This document shows, in pieces, positions 24,901 to 35,538 of a stretch of 64,000 bases of DNA. How positions within the stretch are numbered: the stretch's first letter is position 1; every line of letters starts with the position of its first letter. A program made the translations under genes and the position numbers. Below the pieces are notes generated by a model. It did no database searches and was not told the DNA's origin. It was given only the letters and a program-made list of their open reading frames with translations. This DNA comes from Spodoptera frugiperda (taxonomy: Eukaryota; Arthropoda; Insecta; Lepidoptera; Noctuidae), in contig NC_064237.1 of assembly GCF_023101765.2 (NCBI RefSeq), forward strand, positions 6,853,649-6,917,648, read 5' to 3'.

Positions 24901-27900
24901 TACTGGACAACTTTTCTCAGCCGGTGGCGCGAATAGTCCCGTTATGGAGAAAATCATTCAACTTCGAGAGATATGTCAATGGCAATCCGATATTAATACT
25001 GTTTACACCACTCAATCCCTTGTATGACCAGCTGCCGTCGTACTCATTGGTAAGTAATTTATTTACAGTTAATTCTTAGTAATAAACTAACACCCGAATA
25101 CTCAAACGCTACTCAATTTTAAGTTGTACTTAAATATCGTGCTATCTCTGTCATTTTATAAAGAATTGATAGTGACAGAACTACACTTGAGAGTGTCTTA
25201 AAATTGAGTAGCGTTTAAGTATTGGGGCATAAGAAAACTTTATTTAAATTGCTAGTATGAGCATCATTGTTAATGTGCCAAGTGGCTGTCGTGCAACGTG
25301 TCCCGTTTCGATTCCCGGACGGAGCAACTCTTTGTGTGATACACAGATTGTTGTTTCGGGTCTGGGTGTCATGTGTATGTGAAATTGTATGTTTGTAAAC
25401 GCACCCACGATACAGGAGAAAATCCTAATGTGGCAATGTTTTATGGAGAAAAAAAAAGTATTGAAGACACTTCAATATAAATTAAAACCGTTATTGAGAA
25501 TATCAACGTTTTCTTTTTCAGCTGCGTGAAGTAGCCATGGAATACTACAACTGTAAGAACAAGGACACCAGCCACTGGACGTCGGAGTTAGTGAAGCTAC
25601 AGCAAGTGCAAAGACTCCTCTATCAACAGAAGAACTATACAAAATTCTGTAACGAGTTCAAATTCAAGAAACCGGTCAGAAAACAAAATCGTCTGTTAAA
25701 GAAAGGCGTGGAATCACAGAACAATAAGTACCCGTGGTACAATTCTACAAATAAACATCAGAAGAATGGAATATTTAACTTTCTATTGAAAAGAGGTTTT
25801 ACTGCTTCCAAAGCTATTGAGAGTGTCGAGGAAGGCTCGCAGTGGCTTTCTTCTTTAGATTGGTTGCAAGACTGTGGGACGAAGGCGTTGCCTGCAGAAA
25901 GGAGTTTCTATGAGCATTACGAACAATGTCAGACGTTTGAAGAGACCTTCAGCCAGGACCCTGAAGAAACTCCAGAAACAGAAGAGTAAGTATTTTATTT
26001 AAATATGATGTTTATGCCATCGTAATAGGGTTGTTATTGTAATTATGCCTCTGTAAAATAGTAGAATTGGAATCAATGCTAATGATGATATTGCCCTCCA
26101 CATGAGGACAATAATTTTGGACTCTATTGCGATGGCAATAAGAGTTATTTTTGTTTGCATTCATTAGTAGGCTTGATCTGTCATATATACTCTATCATGC
26201 CTTACAACTTAAATCCCCTTCCAGGATAGAGACAACAATGCTACCATTTGAGGATGATCCGCTATCAGCAGAAAATCTTCTAGAAGACAGTGTCAACCAC
26301 TTTTGTAAGGTTCTAAGATTTGCCCACGAGTGGGGGCCACCAATATATCCCACAGGGCCCTTGAACATAGATGAACGTCAAACAAATGTAACCCATATAG
26401 ATGGAATGTCTTGCGCCCGCAACTTTAGTCTGCATATGATAGCGATTGATAGTGTAAGGAATCACCACTTTGCTGAATCCCTTGGAATAGATATCACTAA
26501 TAAGAAGGATATGACTGCCGTCGTTATATTGGATAGTAAGGTAAGACAATTTTCTATAACATACGATATTCAACTTTATTATTTTGTAATACAGTCGAAA
26601 ATGTAACGTTGTTGTATTTTTATTAGTACACTATACAAGAATATTTCAGTAATTCATTTAATTGTTACTTTCCACAGCACGAGAGCCAGTACTTATTATC
26701 GGAGGAATACAACGCGAAATCAATAAGAGAATTTATATCCAACTTTACGAACAAGAGTCTGAAGCGTTCCCTTCGTTCCCACGTGTACGATACGATGCAC
26801 ACGCATTACTTCGGCTCGGACGGCACGTCGGAACAGATGGGCATCAGTGAGAACGCAGTGTATATTGAAGATCTCACCTCAAGGACGTTTAGAAGATTGG
26901 TGAAGACACCGGGGATGGTCAGTTACAGCTGTTTATCTATAACTAGCTACTTCCGCGCGGTTTCACCCGCTCTGCTCGGCTTCGATTGATCGTAGCGTGA
27001 TGTTTTATAGCCTATAGCCTTCCTCGATAAATGCACTACCCAACACAAAAAGAATTATTCAAATCGGACCAGTAGTTCCGGAGATTAGCGCTTTCAAACA
27101 AACAAACAAACTCTTCAGCTTTATAATATTAGTATAGATAATATAATGTTATTATTTATTTAGTCTAGTTTATTTCATTCTTCATTTCCACTCAATTTCT
27201 ATCCGGAAGTTTGATATTTAAACTTTTTACTTTCTCTTCGAAGGTCAGGAGGGTCAGAGAGTGAGATTTCTCTCGCGCTTTCTGTCGCCCTCCTTATCTT
27301 TTCATTGAAGGGGGGATGGGGGCTTCATCGTGAAGTTGTATTTACTCGTTTTTTATCCTTCAATCAAAAACTGTCAGCAATGGAGCGGCAGACGTTTGTA
27401 TAGATATTTGTAAAGCTCATGTGTGTGTAGATGTCTCTGGTGGCGGTGTGCGGGGGGTCGTGCAGCGCGCGCGTGTCGCGGGCCGTGGAGGGCGCGCGGC
27501 GGCTGCTGGCGGGCTGCGGCCTGCGCCTGCGCCTGGCGCGCCTCGACGCGCTGCGACACGACCTGCCCTGGCACTACACCGTGCACCACTACCCCACGCT
27601 ACTCGTCTTCCCGGCGCACAGGTCAATAATCATCTTATTAAACTAAAATATTAACATTACTAAAGCCTTATGGCAATAGGGAAGTCCCATTTCTCATGTC
27701 CGTTCTAATAAGGAGAAAATTTATTAGTTTAAAATGAACACCTTCCTCCAGAGCTGTTTATGAGAATCTATCTCCCACTAGAACAGTTTTAACACCTTTT
27801 AAGACTACCAATAAAATTTAAGCCTTGCGTGTTAACATAGAGCAACGCGGGCCTCGTACCGAGGGGAGTAGCCATAGCGTTTATTTCTAGTACAAAACTG

Positions 27901-30178
27901 TCTGTCATTTTTTGCGGGGGGAAATCTCACACGCACACAAAAACAATTACCTGTCACTACGACACTCACACAAAACAATTAGAACATCACAAACATAATT
28001 TCACACATACATCGAAACATTCTCTATCGCAACATTCGAAATAATGTAAACATTTCTTAAAAGTACATTGACAAATGTGGCTGTGCAACAGTCGATATAA
28101 ATTATCGATGTATTTGATAATTTGGTTAGGGAAATCAGGTTAAAAAAAATACAAATATTAATTTTAAGTATAGGACTATAATTTTATCCACTATATTGCT
28201 TGCCAAAAAAGTTCACACTTAGTCATTTTAATATTATATTGAAATAATTTTAAGTATTATGTAGGTGTAATTTAAAAAATAAAAAATTATCGTAGCTAAA
28301 TACGCAGTATGAGTATATCTCAAATCAAATAATGTAATTTTATCGATAAAAATATATCTACAACACAGTAACAGCACTTTTGTCTAGTTGTAGTGAGATC
28401 TCCGATATCAACACCGATTAATCGCTCGACCAATCTGCTAATTGTATGAGAGCGCGCGGTCTGTGTTGCTAAACAAATCCGAATCAACACAACCTTAATT
28501 TATTGTAATATTTACGTTTTAAAAGAATAAAATAGTAATAGTGAGACTAAAAATTAATTACATATGAAAGGTAAGCCCATCTATTTCCAAATTTAATTTG
28601 CCAGATCGCTTTTTGCAGCAGAACACTGAACAATTAGGCATTTTCGACGGACGTCCTTTCTACGCGCTAGTCGATTCAGTCTAGTGATTAGTGTGGCCCG
28701 CAACTAGTTTTGTTTTACACATAGGACCACCCTTGTACTTTGGCTCGCAAACATCTGCAAAAAATGGCTATTCCGTACGAGGTCCGCGTTGCTCTATGCG
28801 TGTTAAAGACAAATGCAAAAACTGATCAAGCCAATCTAAACCAGCCTTTATTATATGTATTAAAATTTAAATTACAAAAAATAGTACGCAATATGCCTGT
28901 GCCATACACGTGGCATGTATCATAGACGTTTCATCACTACTTTGAACTATATTTGTATGTCAAGGACACCCTTATCATACATAGGCTCGCAAATATTTCC
29001 AAAAAATGTGTCATTAAGTATGTTTGTTTGGCGTATATAGTGTTAAAGACAAATGCAAACATTGATCAAGCCAATCTAAACTAGCCATTATTATATGGTA
29101 TTCAAATCGAAATTACAAAAATTGTATGCAATGGCTTACACGTGGCATGTGTCATAGACGTCTCATCACTACTTTAAATTATATTTGTATGTCAAGGACA
29201 CCCTTATCATTGGCTCGCAAAAATATTTCCAAAAAATATGTTGATAAGTATGTTTGTTTGTGTGTAAGGCGCGGCGAGGCGGACAGTGAGTCGTACCCGG
29301 GGGAGGCGCGCATCACGACGGCGGGCGCCGTGGCGCTGGCGCTGCGCTCGCTGGCCGCGCCACTACATCTGCGCGTCAGGCTCGCCCTCTGTGCTGCCGT
29401 GCTGGTACGGCAATACTATTCATTGTTTATGTGTAGTTATCAGAAACTTTACTGTATATGTAGCTTTTGAGTTTGAATCCTGTTAAGTATCAATGTGCAG
29501 GGTGATGTCTAATTTTAATAAGATTAGCAATATACATACTACGGACAGGATTGGATGAAGTTACCCATTAAAAAAAATTACATACCACCAGTAACTAGCG
29601 AAAACTAAGTCTTAATCATTTAGTATTGGACATACTAAATGTTTAAGACATACCCCGAATACTGAAATGCTACTCAATTTTAAGTTGTACTTAAATATAG
29701 TGCTATCTCTGTCATTTTATAAAGAATTGATACGACACATTGGACAGAACTAGTTTTAAGAGCGTCTTAAAATTGAGTAGCGTTTGAGTATTCGGACATT
29801 TTTCTCTTGGGCTATAGGAATTAAAAGTCATGACGTTATGTAGTTAACTAACCATTTATTACATTACAGAGCCACAACGAAAAGAAGACATGTTTAAGAG
29901 ACATAAAAGAACACGCGACGTCGGTTATCAACAAAAATCTCAGACACTGGCGGCAGATTGAAGACAGAGAGCTTAAAGAAGCCTTATTTAAAAGACTGCA
30001 ACACTTACACACACTCGCGTTGGACCTAAGTTTATTCCATGTGACTGATCTCAGTGAAAATAGTGTGAAACGAGTGTCCCTATCCAACACCCTAAGTGTA
30101 CTATCTAAGAACTGGGACATCAACACTTCAGCGTTAAGAAAAAATGCCAATGTCTCAACACTAAGCAAAACAAGTTGA
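21941..30178 (+). CDS. TXNDC11: Thioredoxin domain-containing protein 11-like (TXNDC11)
   Basis: TXNDC11 is a membrane-anchored ER protein with several thioredoxin folds, linked in vertebrates to dual-oxidase maturation and ER-associated degradation. Twelve exons keep phase: 21941-22149, 22421-22631, 23287-23410, 23775-23881, 24330-24527, 24840-25049, 25522-25985, 26225-26540, 26678-26917, 27431-27621, 29269-29404 and 29870-30178 (904 aa). A membrane anchor lies at about residues 47-66. The first thioredoxin module (about 90-190) reads VMYYAPWDAES, so DAES stands where CxxC is usual. Further thioredoxin-like modules follow. The last one (about 680-790) has CGGSC at 700-704 and HYTVHHYPTLLVFP, and the C-terminus (about 800-860) is helical and charged. 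Exons 10 and 11 are far richer in G+C than the rest. The exon 9 donor (GTCAGT) is the least certain junction. Confidence 0.85.
25093..25227. mobile_element. Small inverted-repeat element (MITE), family A copy 1, TXNDC11 intron 6
   Basis: About 135 bp begin CCGAATACTCAAACGCTACT and end with the near-complement GAGTAGCGTTTAAGTATTGG, so the inverted repeats are about 30 bp. A second copy lies at 29653-29796. It has no coding capacity. Confidence 0.85.
25265..25440 (+). mobile_element. tRNA-derived SINE in TXNDC11 intron 6
   Basis: The sequence contains a B-box-like TTTCGATTCCCGG after GTCGTGCAACGTG. Its body (GTTTCGGGTCTGGGTGTCAT, then GTATGTTTGTAAACGCACCC) is a pattern familiar from lepidopteran SINEs. 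A diverged relative lies at about 39540-39665 and another tRNA-like head at 45600. Confidence 0.65.
26012..26141. mobile_element. Small inverted-repeat element in TXNDC11 intron 7
   Basis: The left end TTATGCCATCGTAATAGGG and right end CTATTGCGATGGCAATAA are imperfect inverted repeats of about 19 bp bounding about 130 bp. The element makes up more than half of this 239-bp intron. Confidence 0.65.
26941..27140 (+). mobile_element. Non-LTR/SINE-type 3' tail in TXNDC11 intron 9
   Basis: It starts CTAGCTACTTCCGCGCGG, passes AATCGGACCAGTAGTTCCGG and (CAAA)n, and ends TTTATAATATTAGTATAGAT. Related, differently diverged copies occur at 33962, 49813 and 50510. The tail order is typical of a very common lepidopteran interspersed repeat; the exact family is not assigned. 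Confidence 0.7.
28700..29268 (+). repeat. Tandem repeat of about 235 bp in TXNDC11 intron 10
   Basis: Two full units and part of a third are marked by GGCTCGCAAA at 28742, 28984 and 29212. Each is followed by a diverged copy of the same AAAAAATG, GTTAAAGACAAATGCAAA and GATCAAGCCAATCTAAAC sequence. The partial third unit runs straight into the 3' splice site of exon 11 at 29268/29269, so the acceptor tract is itself repeat-derived. Confidence 0.8.
29653..29796. mobile_element. Small inverted-repeat element (MITE), family A copy 2, TXNDC11 intron 11
   Basis: It is homologous along its length to 25093-25227. It begins CCCCGAATACTGAAATGCTA and ends AGTAGCGTTTGAGTATTCGG. It differs by substitutions and a few added bases in the middle. 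Confidence 0.85.
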
Positions 30179-30418
30179 TATTAGTTGTAACTTTGTAAAT
30201 AGTGTACATTGCTCATATAGAAATATGTAACTATGTTATTTATTTTTGAAGCCCGAAGTACTATTAAATGTTGAAAACAAACGTGATTCATTGTTTTTTT
30301 CTTTCTGTAAATACAGTGTACATATAGTCAAACACTCTATGGAATCTTCAGTTAGAAGTTCTTTACTGGTATATGTGCGTATGCGTATGATACGCGTAAT
30401 TATGTTATACAGCAAGAC

Positions 30419-30424
30419 AATAAA
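30419..30424 (+). terminator. Polyadenylation signal of TXNDC11
   Basis: AATAAA lies about 240 bases after the TXNDC11 stop codon, with a T/G-rich stretch following. Confidence 0.5.
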
Positions 30425-30965
30425 TGTGGTGTCCATAGATGTTTAAAGAGAAAATTGTGTATGATATAACGATCATTTATTTGACCAAAATTCTTTCTTT
30501 ACCAATCTTTGCCTGTCGAAATAATTTTAGCGGCTCATAATCTTGAGCAGTATTTGTGGCGACTTGGCCGATAGTCTCTTTCCAAAGGTAGATGTGCAAT
30601 TTCTATCACCGGAAACTGTACACAATACATGTACTTCTTCACCACAGACTTCTTTGGTAAACTTCCTCTGTGTATCAATTTTCTGTTGCCACTGGAGATA
30701 GGATTCTTGATAAAATCCTTATGTATTCATCAGACTGGACGCGAAATCAAATAATTTGTCAAAATCATAATTACCGACCAGATAGTGGAAAATTAAATGG
30801 CAGCATGCAAATATTTTCAGTGTCCGAGATTACAACTTCATAAAATCGTTTGGAAATACCCAACACAGGAAAAGTACAGCTGTGTTATTTCATAGTAATC
30901 AGTAATAGCACATGTCGCCGAGTATAGAATTTGATGATAGAGCCTGATGTAAGATAACTAGGCAC

Positions 30966-30971
30966 TTTATT
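30966..30971 (-). terminator. Polyadenylation signal of the minus-strand M14-like gene
   Basis: TTTATT on the plus strand reads AATAAA on the gene's strand, about 170 bases after its stop codon at 31143-31145. Confidence 0.45.
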
Positions 30972-31142
30972 TTTAGTCCATCTGGTCTGACGCAACGCGA
31001 CAATGCATTGCCAATTAGCCCACCGAAATAGATAAGGGTTTAACGTCACGGTTTTTTTGGCATATTTATGAATTATTAACAACAAAATATGTAGATAAAT
31101 ATATTTACTATCATTGTCTGAGTAATATAATCAAACATGTGT

Positions 31143-34100
31143 TCAGAATTCGACATCTCTGCCGAAGAAGGAGAGAGTGTTTTGTTTTGTGCTACTGCGC
31201 CACGCTCGCACCAAGCTTAGCACCGTCGATATAGACTTCTTCACGTACAATCCTGGGAATTAAAGACAGGAGAACAAAACATGGTTATCGTTGTTATTGT
31301 ACCAATAAAGATACCAGTATCGATGGATATCATGCTATCGCACATGTGAATCATCCCCATGATTTATAATCATATGTAAGTAGGTACATACTTGTCTCCA
31401 TCAAATTATGAGCCCATACAATGTTTAGGTACAAGTAGGACACGTTACCTACTTTAGTCGATTGATCTCTAATTAAATTGTCGAGTGTGAGGTTTAGTTT
31501 GGGTTCATATCTGACGGAACATGCGTCGCGTATTATCGGTCGCGTAACGCCAGAACAGACAAATGTTAGAAAAACACTTGACCGTTGACACCGAATCGAT
31601 GATACGTTCGACGTATTTTACGTCAGATATGAACCGACCCATAGTAAACCAACCAACAAAACAAAGTACCAAGATATGAAGATACGTACTAAGGTTACTT
31701 GTGTCCGTAAAGTTGGGGAACATTTCATGGTAAGGCTTGATGAGGAACACGAGGTCAATGCCCACTACACCACTGATGTAATCTATCAGTGTTCCTGCGA
31801 CACGCTCATCGTTACTGCTTTGGTGCACCTGAAAATTCAGGAAATTGCACCGAAATACTTATCTAATTAAACGAATTACCATAATATCATTATACCAGCC
31901 AATCTTAATCCTTTACAGAATAAAGAGAACAGTATGATTTTGTAGAATTAATCAGATAGATTAGGTGGCTATCTGCAAAGGATTTGATGTTGCATAAAAT
32001 ATGTATATTTTTAAGTGTCGGAGAGCCACGCTTCGGCACGAATGGGTTGGCTCAACCGGAGTGATACCACGGCCTCACCGAAAACCGACGTGAAACAACG
32101 CTTGCGTTGTGTGAGTGAGGTTACCGGAGACCCAATTTCCCTCCTTCCCAATTTTCCCAATCCCCGATACCCCAACAACCCTTAAATTCCTAACCCCCAA
32201 AAGGCCGGCAACGCACTTGTAACGCCTCTGGTTTTTCAAGTCTCCATGGGCGGCGGCAATTACTTACTATCAGGTGATGCGCCTGATGGTATAGTGTTCC
32301 ATAAAAAAAAACTGACCTCGTACAGTCGTCCATCGGGTAGGCGCGCCTGTCTGGCTGCATATTCACCAATGTCTTGTAGAGTGCGATAGTTGCTTGGTGT
32401 ACGTAGTGAGTAGCGCCACGGGTACAGGATATATTCCTAAAAGCCACATGACATCGACATTACTTGTTTACCTAGGTACAAATCTTATATTCTAATAAAT
32501 ACCTTATTAGAATTATATTCGAAACCCTTCCGCTAAATTAGAGCAGGTTCGACAAGAAAGCCCCTTTTCCTCAATATGCGACAGGAACCGAGAGGCAGCA
32601 CGATACGCGTATCTTTGAATTGGAATACTAGATGTAGGCTGAACTAACTTGTCTGTGAGTCTTAAAGTGGGGTCTGCAAGCCTGGCCACCACGTGTCTGT
32701 ATGGGCGTTAGTCTCCTCAAGCTAGAGTTTATAAAGGTTTTCTAAATTGGGGTCAAAAAAGACCGAAGAAACATACCACAGTTAAAAGTCGGCGTTAACT
32801 AACCTTTTTGGGTACAAAACTGGCGTGTAGATGTATGGCTAAGTTGATAAAATCTCCCATTTTATCTACATATTTCCGAATTGCTTTTGCTTCGGCGGCG
32901 GAAAATGGTTTCTGACCAGGATAATACTGGCAACACCGCGTGGGGGTTTTATGAACGTCATCTGAAACAAGAATAAATTGGCTGTTAGCAATGTATAATT
33001 AAAGATTTTTCAAATAACAAACACAGTTTAAGTGCATTTTTTATTATTTAATTAAATAACTACATTAATCAAGGCTATCCATTACAGTTTCAGTTATTTC
33101 CGATTTTGAGTGTTCACGAGGTATCGGCTAGGTAACGTTAATGATGAAATTAATGACGTATTGTCTAGGAAGATAAACACGGGAATTACCAACGAACAAA
33201 AATAACTGTCTACATAATTATATTTTATCAAATTACCTTGCCAATGATAAGCGAAATTCCGATTGATGTTAGTCCCGAAACAGCGTTTGTCGTTTTGTTC
33301 GTCTTCCAGATCAACATTCTTGTGCCATTCTGTTGGACGAGTCTCAGCCCTTGCTGATACATTCTGGGTCCAGTCAACGGAGTTTAAAGCCCGACGTGTG
33401 CGCATGTTATGAGTGAATTCAATGCCATCTGGATTGCCCATGGGTACCAAATACCTTACAATGATGTTGATAATTAAAATTAACTCTTAACTATTAGCTC
33501 TCGATCAACAAGGTACAAGCTCGTAAGTAAGACTGCTAAGCAAAGGTTTTCGGGTTCGGTACCCGGGTCACAAAGTGTCGTATTTCAGAAAACGGTTTCA
33601 GTTGAAATTTGAAATCAGTCAGGTCTCAATCTATATAAAGGAATCCGTGTTATTACTGAAAAATTCCAAAATCCTGAAATAGCCCAATGGTAATGCAATA
33701 CCGAGGCAGCCGAAATCGCTGTAACTGTAGAGATAAGTGAATAAATCTTCCATTTACGTAATAAATTACTACAAGGTTTTTTTCATATACAAGGAGTGAT
33801 ATCTAACAACGACTCACCAGTCATAATCGTTGAAGAATGGTGTCTGATAACTCGCATCATAGAGCAACTTCTCCGACAGCTCCAATATTGCATTGGGAGA
33901 CGCCCACGCCATCGGGTTTAGTGCTGTTCGTTAAAATATATACTTCAATTTACCTAATGACTATAGCTACTCCCGCGCGGTTTCACCCGCCGCTCGGCTC
34001 CTATTGATCGTAGCTTGATCTTTTAAATCCTAAAGGAGCTTTTCACAATGAATGGACTATCCAACACAAAAATAATTATTCAATTCGAACCATGAGTTCC

Positions 34101-34964
34101 GGATATTAGCGCGCTCAAATTAACAAACACTTCACTTTATATTTTTACTTTAGATTAGTACAACTATTGATAGTAAAACTTAAGTTGTCAGTTGGACTAC
34201 CGAGTCAAAAAAAATTACCTAGTAAGTAGAGTGAAATAGGTACATTTGTCACTCACTTCCTCTACTGTTCCTGTGGGTGTCCTAAGCCTAAGAGACAACT
34301 ACAGGACTGCACATTTAAAAGAGGCCGCGCAACCTGGTTTACTTAAGATTGTTATAATTTTTAAGGTAGTTAAGTACCTCCAACAATAAGTATGCCTGGT
34401 TTTCTGGTGTGCTTGTCGCTGCGCAGCTCTACAGCCACAATAGAACGGTTCTCAAATGTTTGCGGAGCCAAGTGCACAACTTTCACCACTTCAGGGTCTC
34501 GACGATGGAAGGCATCAACCGCGAACGATAAACCCTTGTGGTCAACATACTCCTTGAATTTCAAATTATCACCTGTACTTCGTGTTGTCCTTATTTTGGC
34601 TCCAGATCTGAAGAATCGTGACTTTAAATAAGTAGTTGTTATAAGGGAACTTTTGTTGTCGTAAGCAGGACTTCTGAGCAATGGGTCTTGGTTGGCTCCA
34701 GTCCATTAGTCGGGTAAGATATTATTAATGTTTTAGTGTCCCTATGTGTTATATGAATGAGCCCGTTGATACAATGGACTCTTATAGCGTAATTGTGTAA
34801 AATCCACCTTTCATTCATTGAGGAAATATAACATGACAACATGACGAATTTACTTATGATCTTTTTACTCACAGTTCAAAATTTCTTGGTGGAAACAAGA
34901 CCATATAGAGAGCCCCAAGAAAATATAAAATAGATATCAAATATATTTTTATTTGTAAAAGCAT
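31143..34964 (-). CDS. M14 metallocarboxypeptidase-like protein, active site degenerate (pseudoenzyme A)
   Basis: Eight exons on the minus strand keep phase: 34873-34964, 34378-34607, 33818-33923, 33237-33454, 32804-32961, 32317-32436, 31699-31828 and 31143-31252 (387 aa). Residues 1-24 form a likely signal peptide (MLLQIKIYLISILYFLGALY). M14 landmarks in order are TFENRSIVAVEL, an exon starting ALNPMAWASP, DWYLVPMGNPDGIEF, CFGTNINRNFAYHW, YYPGQKPFSAAEAKAIR, EYILYPWRYS and GTLIDYISGVVGIDLVF. In active M14 enzymes the third landmark is a HxxE zinc motif; here it is N110 and A113. The catalytic Glu position (GIKYSFTFELR-type motif) is K339. A His remains in IHLH, and Arg of NRNF is kept. The protein is probably secreted and cannot be a normal peptidase. 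The first exon is inferred from phase match and hydrophobicity and is the least certain. Confidence 0.85.
31491..31650. mobile_element. Small inverted-repeat element in intron 7 of the minus-strand M14-like gene
   Basis: GGTTCATATCTGACG at 31502-31516 is matched by its exact complement CGTCAGATATGAACC at 31621-31635. The inverted repeat extends imperfectly outward (GGTTTAGTTT against ATAGTAAACC). Total length is about 160 bp and it has no coding capacity. Confidence 0.75.
32018..32311 (+). mobile_element. SINE-like element in intron 6 of the minus-strand M14-like gene
   Basis: It starts near GTGTCGGAGAGCCACG and runs through CGGCACGAATGGGTTGGCTC, ACCGGAGTGATACCACGG and GGCCGGCAACGCACTTG. It continues with CCATGGGCGGCGG and CATCAGGTGATGCG and ends in an A-run. 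This order is typical of a widespread lepidopteran SINE/LINE tail. It lies antisense to the host gene and its A-tail ends only about five bases from the exon 6 splice donor. Confidence 0.75.
33515..33745 (+). mobile_element. tRNA-like SINE in intron 3 of the minus-strand M14-like gene
   Basis: GACTGCTAAGCAAAGG followed by a B-box-like GGGTTCGGTACCCGGGTC resembles a tRNA-derived SINE head. The body is diverged. The left and right limits are approximate. Confidence 0.5.
33962..34165 (+). mobile_element. Non-LTR/SINE-type tail in intron 2 of the minus-strand M14-like gene
   Basis: This is a diverged relative of 26941-27140: CTACTCCCGCGCGGTTTCAC, then GATCGTAGCTTGAT, CCAACACAAAAATAATTATT and CATGAGTTCCGGATATTAGC. 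The final TATAATATTAG tail is degraded. Confidence 0.65.
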
Positions 34965-35538
34965 GTTTATACTTAGAGCCCAAAATGTAAGGAAAACCCA
35001 ACAAAAAATGACACAAAAATCAAAGAGTTTTAAAAATCTAACACCGAATATAGTTTGAAACACAGAGTAAACAAAACATTGTTTTTGACGTGACAATATA
35101 AACATGTCTGTTCTTTTTTTGTGCTTAACCCCCTTACCTCTATGACTTATTACTTATGGTATTAGGTACTTAATGAAGAACTATTATCTACTTCGGAGCC
35201 GGCCCAACTTGTAGGCACTTCCATTTAAGGCTTTGTAGAGGTGGTCTATAGTTCATCTAAGAGTAAATGCTTTTACTCACCTACTCTTTATAAAAAATAC
35301 AGGAGTAGAATAAAAAGTTTACAAGTTTATTTCTCGAGATCTTCAAGTAGTACGTTCAAGTAAGTATTCAGTGGCACGATATTACAGACAGAGACTACAA
35401 TCTATAGCAGTATAGCAAATAAAAAAGAATGTTAGAATCTGGCCACTTATGTTCTATATTTTATGACAAATTATTACTCCCGATCTAAACGTCAACGAGA
35501 GGCATCATGTTATGTCAAAATATGAAGATTTTGTTATC
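34965..35538. promoter_or_regulatory. Divergent promoter region of the two M14-like genes
   Basis: The 574 bp separate the two start codons, which point away from each other, so both promoters should lie here. It is AT-rich with no unambiguous TATA box or initiator. The head-to-head layout suggests the two related genes may share control, but that is inference. Confidence 0.5.

Larger units (their letters stand above)
30179..31142. other. Region between TXNDC11 and the minus-strand carboxypeptidase-like gene
   Basis: The two genes are convergent. This interval contains their 3' UTRs: AATAAA at 30419-30424 for TXNDC11, and TTTATT at 30966-30971 (AATAAA on the minus strand) for the M14-like gene. 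I see no further exon. Confidence 0.6.

Noticed and set aside
27417..27654. Several overlapping Ala/Arg-rich frames on both strands
   Set aside because: All are shadows of TXNDC11 exon 10. High G+C removes stop codons in every frame.
34639..34872. A 77-codon minus-strand frame upstream of exon 2 of the minus-strand M14-like gene
   Set aside because: It lies in intron 1. The upstream exon 34873-34964 has a GTGAGT donor and matching phase and encodes a signal peptide, which is a better first exon.
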